This document shows positions 42,901 through 54,639 of a stretch of DNA of 64,000 bases, piece by piece. The DNA is from Bedellia somnulentella (lineage: Eukaryota > Arthropoda > Insecta > Lepidoptera > Bedelliidae). A program made the translations under genes and the position numbers. The notes under the pieces were generated by a model, which saw nothing but the letters and a program-made list of their open reading frames with translations, was not told the DNA's origin and ran no database searches. Within the stretch, counting starts at the first letter, position 1; each line of letters begins with the position of its first letter. The DNA is taken from NCBI GenBank assembly GCA_963576735.1, contig OY755189.1:1364001-1428000 (forward strand). The letters run 5' to 3'.

Positions 42901-43315
42901 AGAAGCAGGCAGAAAAGTGTGTAATGTAAGGTTATGTGATCGTGTGAGGAATGATGTGATTCGTGAAAGGTGTGGTGTAAAAGATGATATTGTAAGAAAG
43001 ATAGAAAAAGGAATGTTGAGATGGTTTGGGCACATAGAGAGGATGGATGACAGTAAATTGGTGAAAGAGATATATAGAGCCAATGTGGAAGGTAATGTTA
43101 GTAGAGGACGACCTCGGAGGACACATTTGGATCAAATAGAAAATGTGCTCAAAAAGGCAGGTGTCCGCAGTATGAAGAATAAAAGAGCATGTATGAAAAG
43201 ATTGATGGATGTAAACGAAGCCAGAGAGGTTTGCCAGGATCGTACAAAGTGGCGATCGATAGTCTCTGCCTACCCCAATGGGAACTAACGGCGTGAGAAT
43301 ATGTATGTATGTATG
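39939..43315 (+). mobile_element. RTE-type LINE, copy C, near full length
   Basis: 3377 bp with a 13-bp TSD, TTAATAAAACAAT (39926-39938 and 43316-43328). About 270-380 bp of 5' UTR is GC-richer and starts GGCTGTGTAGTGTCGGCATA. One ORF for endonuclease and RT follows, then a 3' end of about 25 bp ending in ATGT repeats. The short 3' UTR with simple repeats suits the RTE group. Confidence 0.92.
40212..43288 (+). pseudogene. LINE endonuclease-RT, copy C (three frame breaks)
   Basis: The frame from 40212 has 644 codons. An endonuclease/exonuclease/phosphatase domain (FLCVNETKRK, GDFNGWVG, GTDHFLVISR) occupies roughly the first 270 residues. The RT start (YKGKGSHQEARNYRGISLLS) follows. A small indel near 42100 shifts the frame just before the AGFRKGMG motif, a second near 42590 lies in an A-run, and a deletion near 42905 removes about 15 codons. 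RT motifs RQGCVASPWLFNLFMDD and LLYADDQVLLA are otherwise intact, and the C-terminal region is readable to 43288. The copy is recent but dead. Confidence 0.88.
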
Positions 43316-43328
43316 TTAATAAAACAAT

Positions 43329-44725
43329 TTAATATTAATTTAATTAATTACTGTTATTGTAATTAAATAAGTTCGTTTTAAAAATAATTATAGCTGCTTA
43401 TTTTTGCCCTTGTCTTGTATGTCTACCCGAATGACAGTGTACCCTGAATTTACTGATCTTACCTTCCAAATGTTGTCTGGAAGAGATCGCTTATAGCGAT
43501 AACACTGCCAATTGTAATTCTCTGTAAACTGTTTCATTATTTTACACTCAAGGATTTGTTATTTGTGACACTCAGAGTTAAAAAAGTGAGTACCTGCATA
43601 AAATATTTTTTTATCCTGTAAATCAGAGGCTTACCTTGTCGTTCACACGCATATATCCCACATACACACATAGATCCCCTAAAAAAGAGGCATAGAAAAA
43701 ATATTCTAATCATCAGATATCGTTTGGCTCATTCATTTTGCTGGGTCAATGGATTTATGGGCACTTTTTTATTGTGTTAACAACCTTATATTTTTATATA
43801 TATGGCAGAAAATTATGACTTAAGAAATTAAACATTGGTACATCCCCGCATTAGGATTAGAACCCACGCATAAGTGTATACGAAGTGAAATGTTATTTGG
43901 GAGCATTTCCCTGGTGTTAGCCTACTTAGATAATTTTAGCAAAATAAATAATATTTTTCATAATTTTTCAAATTGAATACTGGAAAGAAAAGCCTTTATT
44001 AAAAAGGAAAAAAACATTATATAAATAATTGTCGTTAAAAAAAGTTTCCACTACAAAAATATATTAATGAAAATGACAATTTATTATATAAGTAGGTCAC
44101 CCTATAAGTTTTATTTAGTTTTGATATGGCAATCGTTTTTTTATAACAATGATTTTATAGTTAAGAGCTAACTGACAATGACAGGCTGAAATTTCAATAT
44201 GGCGACTGTAGTACCAGTAGTGGCCGTCGGCCAAGAAATGTTTGTGGATCTGTAGAGATAGTTGTAGTTTCAATTAAATTTTTCTTCAATGACCTTTGAC
44301 CGTGTTTAAACACAGTTACTTTGCCATGCCAACGTCCAGTGGAAAGAAAACACATATTGTAAAGTTAAGAAAATTTTGAAACTGATTTACAGACTAGTTG
44401 TAGTTTATAGTCTAACAAATAAATGACATTTGACGGCCCATGTCATAATGTCATTGTTAACTTTCAAAATCAAAACAGTCAAATTCAAAACAAAAACATA
44501 TCAAATGTCATCACACACAACCAACACTGATGAAATATCACTTTTGAAAAAGAGTATCTTTTCTGTTCAATTTGAATTATTAAAACAAGCCTAATATTAA
44601 TTTTCCATCAGAAAAGAACCATTTTCATGATTGGTAAATAATTAAAAAAGCTTCTGAAACTATCTCGCTCAAACGGATTCGGAGCATTTTCAGCTGGAAT
44701 TGTCATAAATATACCGCATAGAAAA
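43329..44725. other. Intergenic and 5' flank of the LanC-like gene
   Basis: AT-rich, with no coding frame recognised. TGACATTTGACGG and TGTCATAATGTCATTG repeats of TGTCA type lie near 44420-44460, and the promoter of the LanC-like gene presumably lies within the last few hundred bases. Confidence 0.4.
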
Positions 44726-45940
44726 ATGGTCCGGTTTTTTGCGAATCCTACCCAAGACTTGGCCGCTGGTGAAGCAGTTAAGATAGACAAGGATGAAATC
44801 AGTGGACAAATTGATGGGTACCTCAAGAATATCACAAAACGTTTCTCGCCTTCTGTGAAAAATGTCGAAGGCGGTTTGTATACGGGCTGTACCGGTATAG
44901 CTTATATGTTTTACCGTTTATCCAAAAACAATTATTTAGCTCCCCACAAGTCGACATATATTGATAAGGCCATTGAATATCTGACGCCAGCTCTACAGTC
45001 ACCCACGAGCAATCCCACTTCTTTTCTTCTTGGCGATGCCGGTACTTACGCTTTAGCAGCCGTATTGTTCAAAGAAAAGAAACATGATCAATACAATGAA
45101 GTCCTAACAAATTACAAAAAGCTTTACAACATGTACATGAACCCAAAGTTCCTGCCATCTGGCAGTGATGAGTTTTTCGTTGGCAGGGCTGGCTATTTGG
45201 CTGGTATATTGTGGTTGCAAAGAGAATTAGGAAAAGACATCTTTACACAAAAAGAAATATATGCAATTTGTGATGTAATTGTAAACTCTGGCAGAGAATA
45301 TGCTTACAAACACAGCACTCCATGTCCACTTATGTACCACTATTATAACACTGAATACTTGGGTGCAGCTCATGGTGTGAGTTTCATTCTACAAATGTTA
45401 TTAACTGTTCCTGGTTTTATACATTCTTCATCTGGTGTATCTCAAGATGTGAAAGCCAGTGTAAATTATTTGCTCTCCCTACAAACAGAAGAGGGTAATT
45501 GGCCCTGTTGCATGGAGGAAAATGGACAGAAAGAGCATAAGCTAGTGCATTGGTGTCATGGAGCTCCTGGCATGATTTACTTGATGGCAAGGGCCTATCT
45601 GGTTTATAAAGATCCAATATACTTAGAGTCATGTATAAGAGCTGCTAAGATAGTATGGGAGAAAGGCCTCTTACGTAAAGGCCCAGGCATTTGTCACGGT
45701 ATAGCCGGAAATGCATATGTGTTTCTTCTAATGTATCGTTTAACCCGTGATGAGAAATATTTGAATAGAGCTAAAGCATTTGCAGATTTTATGAACACTG
45801 ATGAGTTTTTAAAAGAGGCCAGAGTGCCTGATAATCCTGAAAGTCTCTATGAGGGTAATGCTGGTACAGTGTGCTTCTTAGCAGACCTTTTGGTACCAGA
45901 GAAAGCAGAATTCCCTTTCCAAGATGTTTTTTATGAGTAA
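44726..45940 (+). CDS. LANCL3: LanC-like protein (LANCL3-type)
   Basis: 404 codons in one exon. LanC-like proteins are zinc enzymes related to bacterial lanthionine cyclases; the animal members bind glutathione and add it to dehydroamino acids in damaged proteins in the cytosol. The expected alpha-toroid repeats are visible through their GxxG motifs (GLYTGCTGIAYMFYRL, FFVGRAGYLAGILWL, GAAHGVSF, HWCHGAPGM, GICHGIAGNAYVFL, YEGNAGTVCF). Zinc ligands are C277, C323 and H324, one residue off the positions I recall for human LANCL1. Length is normal for the family and the ATG at 44726 starts the conserved N-terminus. Which LANCL paralogue it is (1, 2 or 3) cannot be proved here; the single fly gene is named LanC-like 3. 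No introns are seen, which is unusual enough to note, but nothing marks it as a dead retrocopy. Confidence 0.88.
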   Translation: MVRFFANPTQDLAAGEAVKIDKDEISGQIDGYLKNITKRFSPSVKNVEGGLYTGCTGIAYMFYRLSKNNYLAPHKSTYIDKAIEYLTPALQSPTSNPTSFLLGDAGTYALAAVLFKEKKHDQYNEVLTNYKKLYNMYMNPKFLPSGSDEFFVGRAGYLAGILWLQRELGKDIFTQKEIYAICDVIVNSGREYAYKHSTPCPLMYHYYNTEYLGAAHGVSFILQMLLTVPGFIHSSSGVSQDVKASVNYLLSLQTEEGNWPCCMEENGQKEHKLVHWCHGAPGMIYLMARAYLVYKDPIYLESCIRAAKIVWEKGLLRKGPGICHGIAGNAYVFLLMYRLTRDEKYLNRAKAFADFMNTDEFLKEARVPDNPESLYEGNAGTVCFLADLLVPEKAEFPFQDVFYE

Positions 45941-46493
45941 TTTTTGTATACTATTGTGGAAGTATTGTAAATTACCATTTTGGATTTGTTGAAAGTACAA
46001 ATTTGCAAGATTTGAATATCAAAATATATTATGATGTGGTTAAATACTGCCTAGTCAAAATATACTGAATGTGGTTAGATATCAAATTGCCTAAGTAATG
46101 CAAAATTGTGAAGTAATTACCAATTTGCAACTATTGAGTTTTGACACCAGTTGTCCTAAAAAAGTGTTGTAATGGAAGCATGCCTCAGAAACATTTCTGA
46201 AGCAAGAAAATTGACAGATGTGGGTTGTAGATGCAATATAAAACTGTCTGGAGAAGAACTAAATTATTGTATGTTTTTTGAAATGTTATAGCAGTATTAC
46301 TGTGTGTGCATAATTTATTAATAATATGTCTGATTTTAAATGTTTTTTATTCATCATGATTCTAAGATACTGACAACAATTAAGCTGCTGACATTAGAGA
46401 GGAAGATATGGCAAAATTCAAATTCATTTGGGGTTCATTTATTTGGGACTATAAAAAACTGACAATGGCGGAGTTTACAGTTAGTTGCCGATA
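45941..46493. other. 3' flank of the LanC-like gene
   Basis: Probably 3' UTR at first, AT-rich, without further frames. No canonical AATAAA is obvious within 300 bases of the stop; AATATA-like variants are present. Confidence 0.4.
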
Positions 46494-46507
46494 TAACTAT
46501 TTTCTCA

Positions 46508-46748
46508 TACTATAAATACTCACAGCTATAAATCTCCAGGAGGGGTAGCCAGAGCTAAAGAATTAGAAATTCCTCAGCTACTTTTGGAAAGTTGAGTGGG
46601 GACAAGATGGTATAATAAAGGTTGTTGGTGATGGGTCTCTAACCGCATCGCCAAAAAATCCCTTAAAGCCCCAATACCGTAAGTCACTTCTTACATACAC
46701 CCACCGGAAGAAATGGGGTAGTGCTATTCTAAGCCGACACTACACAGC
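46508..46748 (-). mobile_element. LINE-derived short nonautonomous element (copy 4)
   Basis: 241 bp, with TSD TAA(C/T)TATTTTCTCA at 46494-46507 and 46749-46762 (one mismatch). It has lost the ATGT run at its 3' end. The TSD here is 14 bp, unlike the 84 bp at copy 1. Confidence 0.85.
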
Positions 46749-46916
46749 TAATTATTTTCTCAATGTCACATCATGTTCATATAAATAAGTAGTATTGCTA
46801 TCTTCCTGAGTTGTGTAGAGTTGAAGCGGATATCCAGCGGGGGCCCTACAGTATCCAGCCATATACCAGAAAGCTAGTATATATACTGGATAGCCTAGCC
46901 TATCTGGCTGTATTAA

Positions 46917-47153
46917 AAAACGTTGCAAATGATTATTGGCTTTATTGCTATGCAATCTTTCTTGCATTTGCAAGCCATCATTTTCAGCAGGGTCTGAGGA
47001 GCGGGTTCCGCACACATTGTGACAGTCATTAGACCTTGTTTGCTGGTCTCCCATTCCCAGTCAGACGGGTTCTTTTCAGCCCCTAACCATTTTTGTAGTT
47101 GGTGGTATGTCCTCAACGAATGATTTTGCAGCATCTGAAGGTCTACTCCTCAT
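46917..47153 (-). pseudogene. Fragment of a CXC-type (tesmin-like) ORF common in insect genomes
   Basis: Minus-strand reading gives PSDAAK, a frame break, then HSLRTYHQLQKWLGAEKNPS, PAPQTLLKMMACKCKKDC. This resembles the end of a repetitive insect ORF in which a 'QHxxRxYxQVQxWxG' stretch precedes a CKCKxxC cysteine motif. Recognition is from memory of the motif pattern and is only moderately sure. It ends at the cysteine motif. Confidence 0.5.
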
Positions 47154-47317
47154 GCCGAGAATGATAATTAGCATACGAATCTCTCCTACCCATAATATCA
47201 TTTATTTCTCTCTTGCATGCAACTAATATTCGGATTTTGTCATTTTGATATGTATAGACCAATATTGGCGCTTTCTAGTCGATGAAACTATGAAACCCAT
47301 AACGTCAACTATGAAGG

Positions 47318-47529
47318 TGTTCGGGTGAATACACTCGAACATCTTACTAAGCACTTTTAGTCTAAACGGCGTAAATGAGTCAGTCCGCTTTTAGTTATCA
47401 TTCGGCATGCGTCTATCAATTATAATTAGCATTAATTAGCAATAGTTAAACCATTGTATTCAGTAATATATCATTATCAGAAAGGACTCAATAGTATCAT
47501 TTAATTATCACTCAGCACTACCCCGCACA
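47318..47529 (+). repeat. Candidate 5' LTR of the BEL/Pao element
   Basis: Starts TGTTCGGGTGAATACACTCG and ends CCCCGCACA, followed by TTTTTTGGTCCATCGAG, which could be the primer-binding region. Only one LTR is in the window, so limits are inferred from TG...CA ends. Confidence 0.4.
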
Positions 47530-47767
47530 TTTTTTGGTCCATCGAGCTAGCAGTGTGTACTCGCGTTACGGAAATTGACTCTTGTGATTCAGAGTGAACC
47601 AGTGCAAAGCAGTGTGAAGTGGTGTAGTGTATTATCATTATTATCAATTATCAAGTTTGTATCATAACAGCTAGCAACTAGGTTTGCAGTTGGCAGTTGA
47701 CGAGCATCACTGAGTAAGGTCTTTTAATTACTTATCACTTGTCTCTATCATATTCAATCACTTAAAA

Positions 47768-50700
47768 ATGGAAGATATTTATAGCGCGCAAGAAGAGCTT
47801 TCTTCCTTCATGGAGAAGTTCAACCAACATGAAAAAGGACGGTCCCGAGCGCAAAAGGTCAACAACATATTTTGACAGGAAAAGCGAAACCTTGGAGTCG
47901 TACTGGGTTGAATATCAGAACAATCATAAAAAACTATTGCAATATGAGGATAAACAGCGCCCTTATTTCGCTCGTAAGGAATATGAAGTGGCTGAAATGA
48001 TGTGAGATTAAAAGCTATATAGCTAGAGAGTCGGCGCAACAAAGTGAGGTTGCCGGTGGTAGTAAGTTAGGATTAAGCTATCAAGAGGCGAGGGCAGAGG
48101 CGAAGCCGAGAGAGGAGGAGCCAGATGAATCAAGCTACAAAAAGTCTACCGGATCTTCAAGTCAGTTGGATGAAATGTTGCATAAGCAGGCCGTGAACTT
48201 TAAAGCGTTCATGAGAACGGTAAACAGCATCGACGTTACAACAATTACGGAAAAGTGGAAATTCGAAGACGCGTTGAAGCAGGTACAATCGCGTTGGTCG
48301 GTTATTGATTTGCTTCACTGGGAGATAGATGGCATTTTAGACGGCGAAAATGATGATTACGAAAATGCGTTTACACACCATGAAACAATATTTAACAACT
48401 TAAAGGAAGCTATTAATACGAAACTTTGGTCCGTATCCCATCGAGAGCACATCACGCCGCAGGTAGACATACCTAATTTTACAGGAAATTATCACCAATG
48501 GGTATCTTTTAAGAACCTTTTTACGGAAGCTGTGCATTTGAATCCTTCTTTATCGCAAGCTCAGAAGATGCAGTATTTGAAAGGAAAAATTAGAGGAGAT
48601 GCTGAACGCTTAATTCAACATTTACAGATAAGTTCAGAAAATTACAGTACATGTTGGGAAATATTAAATCATCGTTATGAGAACAAAAAGTTAATATTTT
48701 CGTCTCATCTTAACATTGTTTTAAGTCTTCCAAATATGCAAAATCAATCATTAAGTTTAATCAAGAAAATGCATGATTCAACCAAAGAAAGTTTGAATGC
48801 CATAAAGAACCTTGGCGTTGACATAAGTACCTGGGATCCAATCATAGTTCATATACTCACGCAAAAATTAGATCATGAAACGCATTCCGATTATGTAGAG
48901 TCTTTGAAGCAGCCAAGAGAGTTACCAAATTTACAAGAGCTGTTAGATTATTTGGAAAGCAAATTTACGATGCTGGAACAATCAAAAAGGAAACAAGACG
49001 ATCGTATACAAAAACCTACTCATCAAAATTTTGATAATTACGTTCCCGCTCCAAGAAAATCTCAATTTATGAATTTTACGAAGAATAACAAGAACATTCA
49101 AACGAACAATTCAAACAATCACCATCCGAACAGACGGTCTCCAAAGCCAATCCATAAATCTTATCACGCATCATCGTCAAATATAAAATGGCCACTTTGT
49201 AATTTAGATCATGGGATATTTAACTGTCCAAATTTTTTCGACCAGTCGAATGAATTAAAAATAAAAACTTTGAAAAGATTAGATCTATGTAAAAATTGCT
49301 TATATTCGCACTACGGAAAACCGTGTTTTTCAATTAGCAGATGTCGCATTTGTTCAGGATGTCACAATACTCTAATACATGACGCAGTGACTCAAAGGCC
49401 GTTAACCTTAAACCAGCCAACATCGAAGACAAGACCGTTTTATAGAAGTCATCAAAATACAAACGGAGGCAATTCATCACACGTGTCTCAGGAAAAAGCC
49501 TCCGAAATTTTATTATCAACTGCCATGGTTAAGGTGAAATCTCGAGATGGAACATACAAAGTTCTGCGGGCTCTCATAGACCAGGGCTCACAAATATCAC
49601 TTATCACGGAACATGGGGCTCAGCAGCTAGGATTAAGGCGAGAGCAATGCAAAGGAGTAATTTTTGGTGTCGGACAAAACGAGAATAATTGTAAAGGGAA
49701 GCTCAATATAGAGATATCGTCATTATATCACGAATTTAGTCTCCAAATAAATGTATTTATCATGAATCAATTAATTAAAAACTTACCAAATTCGTCATTC
49801 AAAAAACCAAATTGGGATTATATTAAGAATATCAATTTAGCGGACCCCGAATTTTATATAAGTCGACCAGTAGATCTATTACTCGGAGCCGACGTTTATT
49901 CTTTTATCATGTTGGAAGGTTTTATCAAATGTCATTCCCAGCCCCTCGCGCAGCAGACACAATTAGGATGGTTGCTATGTGGAGGTGTGCAAACATTCCA
50001 GTGCAATGTTATTTTAACACAAATAGAGGGAATACAGAAGTTCTGGGAGATGGAAGAAATAAATGAATCAACCGATATATCAATTGAAAATCAGAAATGC
50101 ATAGAATTTTATAATAAAACAACGAAACGCCAATCAAATGGGAGGTATGAGGTTCGAATACCGATGAAAGAAAATTTCGAAAACGAATTAGGATACTCAA
50201 AAGAATTGGCCATTGCACAGTTTAAGAATATGGAGAGAAAGTTCGCAAAACAAACAGAATTAGGAAAGCAATACATTGAATTTATAAATGATTATATTAG
50301 TTTACAGCACATGAAAGAATCAACTGGCAACCCCATTATCGAATGCTTTTTACCTCATCATGCCGTATTACGTGAAGACTCAAGCACCACAAAACTTCGC
50401 GTAGTATTTAATGCGTCTGCTAGAACTAGTTCGGGAAACAGCCTTAATGATTTAATGTGTAAAGGCCCTAATCTACAACAAGACCTACAAGCATTAATAC
50501 TTAAGTGGCGTCAGTATCGTTATGCCTACACAGCGGATATAAAAATGATGTATCGACAAATATTAATCAATGAAAAAGATCAACACTTACAAAAAATCAT
50601 CTGGAGAGAATCACCTGACCAACCTTTAAAAGAGTACAAATTAATGACAGTAACATACGGTACAAAAGCCGCACCATTTCTGGCAATGATGACATTAAAA

Positions 50701-51017
50701 CGTTTAGCTTTGGATGAGAGAAGTAATTTTCCTACAGCCTCAAAAATAGCTGAATCGGCATTTTTCATGGACGATCTACTTTTTGGTTGCCATAGTATTG
50801 GAGTGGGCCAGCAGGAAATACTAGAATTAAATCAACTTTTATTGTCAGGAGGATTTATTTTGAGAAAATGGTCGTCGAATAATATAAAACTATTAGAAAA
50901 CATCCCTATGCAAAATTCTGATAGCGACGTATACACCTTCAAGTTAGATATCACATCAAAAACCCTAGGATTAAAATGGAATTCAAGTAAAGATACATTT
51001 TTATTTAATTATAATAT
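47768..51017 (+). pseudogene. BEL/Pao gag, protease and RT (first segment)
   Basis: The gag start at 47768 (MEDIYSAQEELSSFMEKF) loses frame near 47865 and meets stops near 48000. From 48166 one frame is open to the insertion. It contains the DUF1759-type gag region (IPNFTGNYHQWVSFKNLFTE), cysteine-rich nucleocapsid motifs (CNLDHGIFNCP, CKNCLYSHYGKPC, CRICSGCHNTLIH), a retropepsin site (ALIDQGSQISLI), and RT motifs (LRVVFNASART, YTADIKMMYRQI, FFMDDLLFG). The segment ends at 51017, where a DNA transposon enters. Confidence 0.88.
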
Positions 51018-51974
51018 CGACGCTAGAAAGGCAGAATGTATTAAGCGCCACTTTTGGTGAAATTGAGTTATATACATCGTTAGAATCGCCTGATTTTTCT
51101 CTTTCGAATGGTGTGGGTCTCGTTTTGATCTGAGCACTTTTTTGGCGCTTAATACGTTGGTGATTTTGGAAATAATGATACTTTTTTTTGTATTAACAAC
51201 CACCCTTTTATATGGTTTGTAAGTTCAAACATACATTATGTTAAGAAAGGAATATAAAACAATTTACCCTTCCTGAAATAGTTAAAGACTTGGCGTTAAT
51301 TCATTTTTATCAAATATTGATTTTCAATCTTTACTCAGTTAAGCATTTTTACCTGCTTGTGTTATAAACAATAATTGATATAAACCAAAATGACTTTGTT
51401 TCAACAAGCACATTTTGTGAGTTAATACGTTTTACTTGTTTGTATTTTAAGCTCACTGGCACATAAACTATTTTGCCGGTCGGCTTTCTTCACTTTTTTG
51501 GCTGTTAATACAAGTTTACTTGAATCAGTCTTCCGGTACAATTGGCACTTAAGCTGTTTTTGTGATCTGTAAATAATTTATATTTGGGACATAAAACAAT
51601 TCAAAAGAACCTTAACAAACCAGAATATGGTCGAAAGACTGTAATACGTAAGCTTTATTGCTCAAAAACGCTAATATTGTAAATAGGAGTGGTTGAAAGA
51701 CTGTCGCTTCAGCCACCCGCGGGGCTTCATCGGGAGAGGGCGTGTGTTGGTGTGCCACTTGGCGCCGTCTGCGCAGTGTGATTACGTAGGTACAGAACTT
51801 GATTTCTTCGTTGGTATTATAATTATTCGGTACCTATCAATTATTACAAATGATCAGAATTTACAGGCCCAAAGCATCGTACTTATAACAAAATGTCTAA
51901 AAGTTACTTACTTGCTCTCGCAAATATTCAGGTTATAATCTGACCGTATATATACAAAAGCCAAACACAAGAAG

Positions 51975-53003
51975 TATATTGTTACACATGGGGAGAAGCT
52001 GATGGGAAACGATGTGGTAATGAAATTGAGACTATCCTCACAAAATACATTAAAATGGTTGATGAACGGCAGACGGTAAAGAATTTACTTGTGTATAGTG
52101 ACAGTTTTGCGGTGGGCAAAATCGCAAGAAAATTGTTTTTGCAGCGGTTCACACAGCGGTGCAGGCATGTAAATATTTAAATACGAATGAATTTTCTGCT
52201 TCCGGGTCATACTTCTATACCTGTAGACAGTGTTCATGCTGAAATCGAAAGAAGCGTATAAAACATGATTGTCTTTGCGCCTTCACAAAATGGGCAACAG
52301 TATTTGAGCTGGCGAGAAAGAATCCCAAATCATACAATGTACAAGTACTATCTTACAGTCATTTCCAGGCTTGGGACTCTATAGCTGATAAATATTTCAA
52401 AAACAATCTTGCTGGTAAAATCAGTAAGGTCCGAATATTAACTTTTAAAGAGAACATGTCAAGCATTGTAATAAAAAATGACATGAGCGACTCTGCTTTT
52501 GCAGAAAAAGCAGAAGTCATCAGTAGAAACAGACGCCTCGAAGATAACTTATACAATAACAGACTCCCTATCCCAAAACAAAACATACATACATACATAC
52601 ATATACTCACGGCTATGAATCCCTAGATGGGGTAGACAGAGCTAAGGAATTAGAAATTCCTCAGCCACGTTTGGAAAGTTCAGTGGGGAAAAGATGGTGA
52701 GATAAAGGTTGTTGGTGATGGGTCTCCAACCGCGTCACCCAAAAATTTCTTAAAAGCCCCATACCGTTAGTCGCCTCTTACGTACACCCACCGGAAGAAA
52801 TGGGGTAGTGCAATTCTAAGCCGCCACTACACAGCAAACAAAAACACCCAAAATAAAAACATGGAGATTTAATGAAGCTTTGTAAGGCATTCGCCATCCC
52901 ACGGAGATACAATGAAGAATACTTTAGCCTACAACCTTGCAATGCTAAATAGACTTTGCGAGATACTGATATTGAAGATAATGTTGATGATGAAGCTTTC
53001 TAG
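51975..53003 (+). pseudogene. Decayed transposase in the 51-54 kb element
   Basis: Readable pieces in shifting frames: WGEADGKRCGNEI, then NLLVYSDS (an acidic catalytic-type position), LPGHTSIPVDSVHAEIER, APSQWATVFELARKNPKS and DKYFKNNLAGKISKVRIL, with a C-terminal AFAIPRRYNEEYFSL after the short element. The 'SD...GH...DSVHAxIE...APSQW' order is known from a large family of uncharacterised insect transposase-like proteins. Several stops and frameshifts; non-functional. Confidence 0.65.
52583..52834 (-). mobile_element. LINE-derived short nonautonomous element (copy 5)
   Basis: Has a long ATAC/ATGT run on the left and ends GCCGCCACTACACAGC on the right. It sits between the two readable parts of the decayed transposase. 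Flanks CAAAACAAAACA and CAAACAAAAACA may be a diverged TSD. Confidence 0.85.
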
Positions 53004-53866
53004 ATGCTTCTATATTTAATGTAATTTGTTTTTTTTTACCCTAAGTAACAGGACTGTTTTTTTGGGGATAAGTACCCGCTTAAGTTTATTGATTAATACT
53101 GATAAGAAAACCTGATATTTTATACGATCTTATGGTCAAGAAAAACTGAATGAAGACTGAAAAAAAAAAAAATATACCGGTCGAATTGAGAACACTCCTT
53201 TTTTTGAAGTCGGTTAAAAATGAAAACTATACTTAATAATAATGTTTATGCGTCGTATTTCTTTAAATGTGGCAAAACAAGAATGTATCTAATCAGGAAA
53301 AGACCAAAAAAGATTCAAGCTTAACATATGATTGTTACTTTAGAATAACTTAGATATTGCAATAAAACCATTACTAAAAATAAGTATATTTATATATTAA
53401 TAAAACTTAAATATTATGTCCAAATACCAGTTATTTCACGCCATAAGACATTCTGCTCCGATACATTGGTTCTGTACAGTCTGTTTATTTCGTTCTTATG
53501 GAATATTTAAAGTAACGTAAAATAATTAAAACATTCTGCCCCTCTGGTGGTCACATCTAATTGGTCGTTAAACCTATTTTGCATGGGAATAATCGAAAAA
53601 TATGATGTCGCTTCAGCCAATTTTACCTGACCGAGATTTTAGATGCGTATGTATTATGTCCCTTATTTTTGTAAATAGAAGATGTAGAAGTCTTATTTTT
53701 ACAGGAATACATGGAAAATCTTTTCAATTATAACTGTTTTCATTTTCAAAGCAATATCTGCCTTAGTTACAGAAATATGATTTTTTTTCAAAAAAATTAA
53801 ACTTTAAATTGCTCTGGTGGACATTTTATGAAATGGCGCTTAATACATTCTGCCTTTCTAGCGTCG

Positions 53867-54165
53867 ATATCAAGTTTCAATCAACTACAAAGATAACGAA
53901 AAGAATTTTATTAGCCGAAATAGCAAAACTATTTGACCCTTTGGGGTGGATCGCCCCCGTCGTAACCAAATTAAAAATGTTATTTCAATCCGTTTGGCAA
54001 GAAAAATTAAAATGGGAGGACGTATTACCTGAAAAAATACTAAATGAATGGTTGAAGTTAAAAAATGATATCACTAATATACAAAATATTGAACTGCCCC
54101 GTTGGATTGGGACCACAGAGGCAGCTACTATTGAACTTCACGGGTATTGCGACGCCTCCATAAAA
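53867..54165 (+). pseudogene. BEL/Pao pol, middle segment
   Basis: About 98 codons of the peptidase-A17/RT-connection region (RILLAEIAKLFDPLGWIAPV) ending at the start of RNase H (HGYCDAS). It is bounded on both sides by inserted DNA transposons. Confidence 0.85.
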
Positions 54166-54639
54166 GGGCGAAATGCAAAAAAATTGTACATTTCAGAAAC
54201 CTTTTACGTCTTATTATAGATAAAATATTTTGACATTTTGTCTATTTTTAAAAAGAATTTATTATTTTTACTTACTAAAACATGTATCAACTAAATATAT
54301 AAATAATTGTATTTTCTGAATAAATAATAAAAAAAGAAATAATTTATAATTCGAAGTAGATTATTTTTCATACATTTGAAAATGTCCTATGCAACCATAA
54401 TCAACTTTTTGAAATGAGGAAAATATATTACAAGCCATATTATATAAATTAAATCGTTTTTTCTTATGAAGAATATCATATAATTCGATATTTTATTGTA
54501 ATATAATAAATTATTTTAGTAAAAACTAATTAAAATAATAGTTTTGGCGCCGTCTATAAAATCTTTCATATTTGTTATTCATCTGTGTGAACACAAAAAA
54601 TAGCAGAAAATAAATTTTATTTCTGGCAACATTAAAACC

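Larger units (their letters stand above)
51018..53866 (+). mobile_element. 4-bp-TSD DNA transposon with 33-bp TIRs, inserted in BEL
   Basis: Perfect 33-bp inverted repeats start CGACGCTAGAAAGGCAGAAT (51018-51050 and 53834-53866). The flanks are ATAT at 51014-51017 and 53867-53870, and the BEL frame (NYNIKFQ) is restored without the insert. Subterminal TTAATAC motifs recur near 51150, 51420 and 51507. The interior has a decayed transposase and a LINE-derived short element. Class is not certain; the TSD and transposase type suggest a Sola-like or related DDD/E group. Confidence 0.8.
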
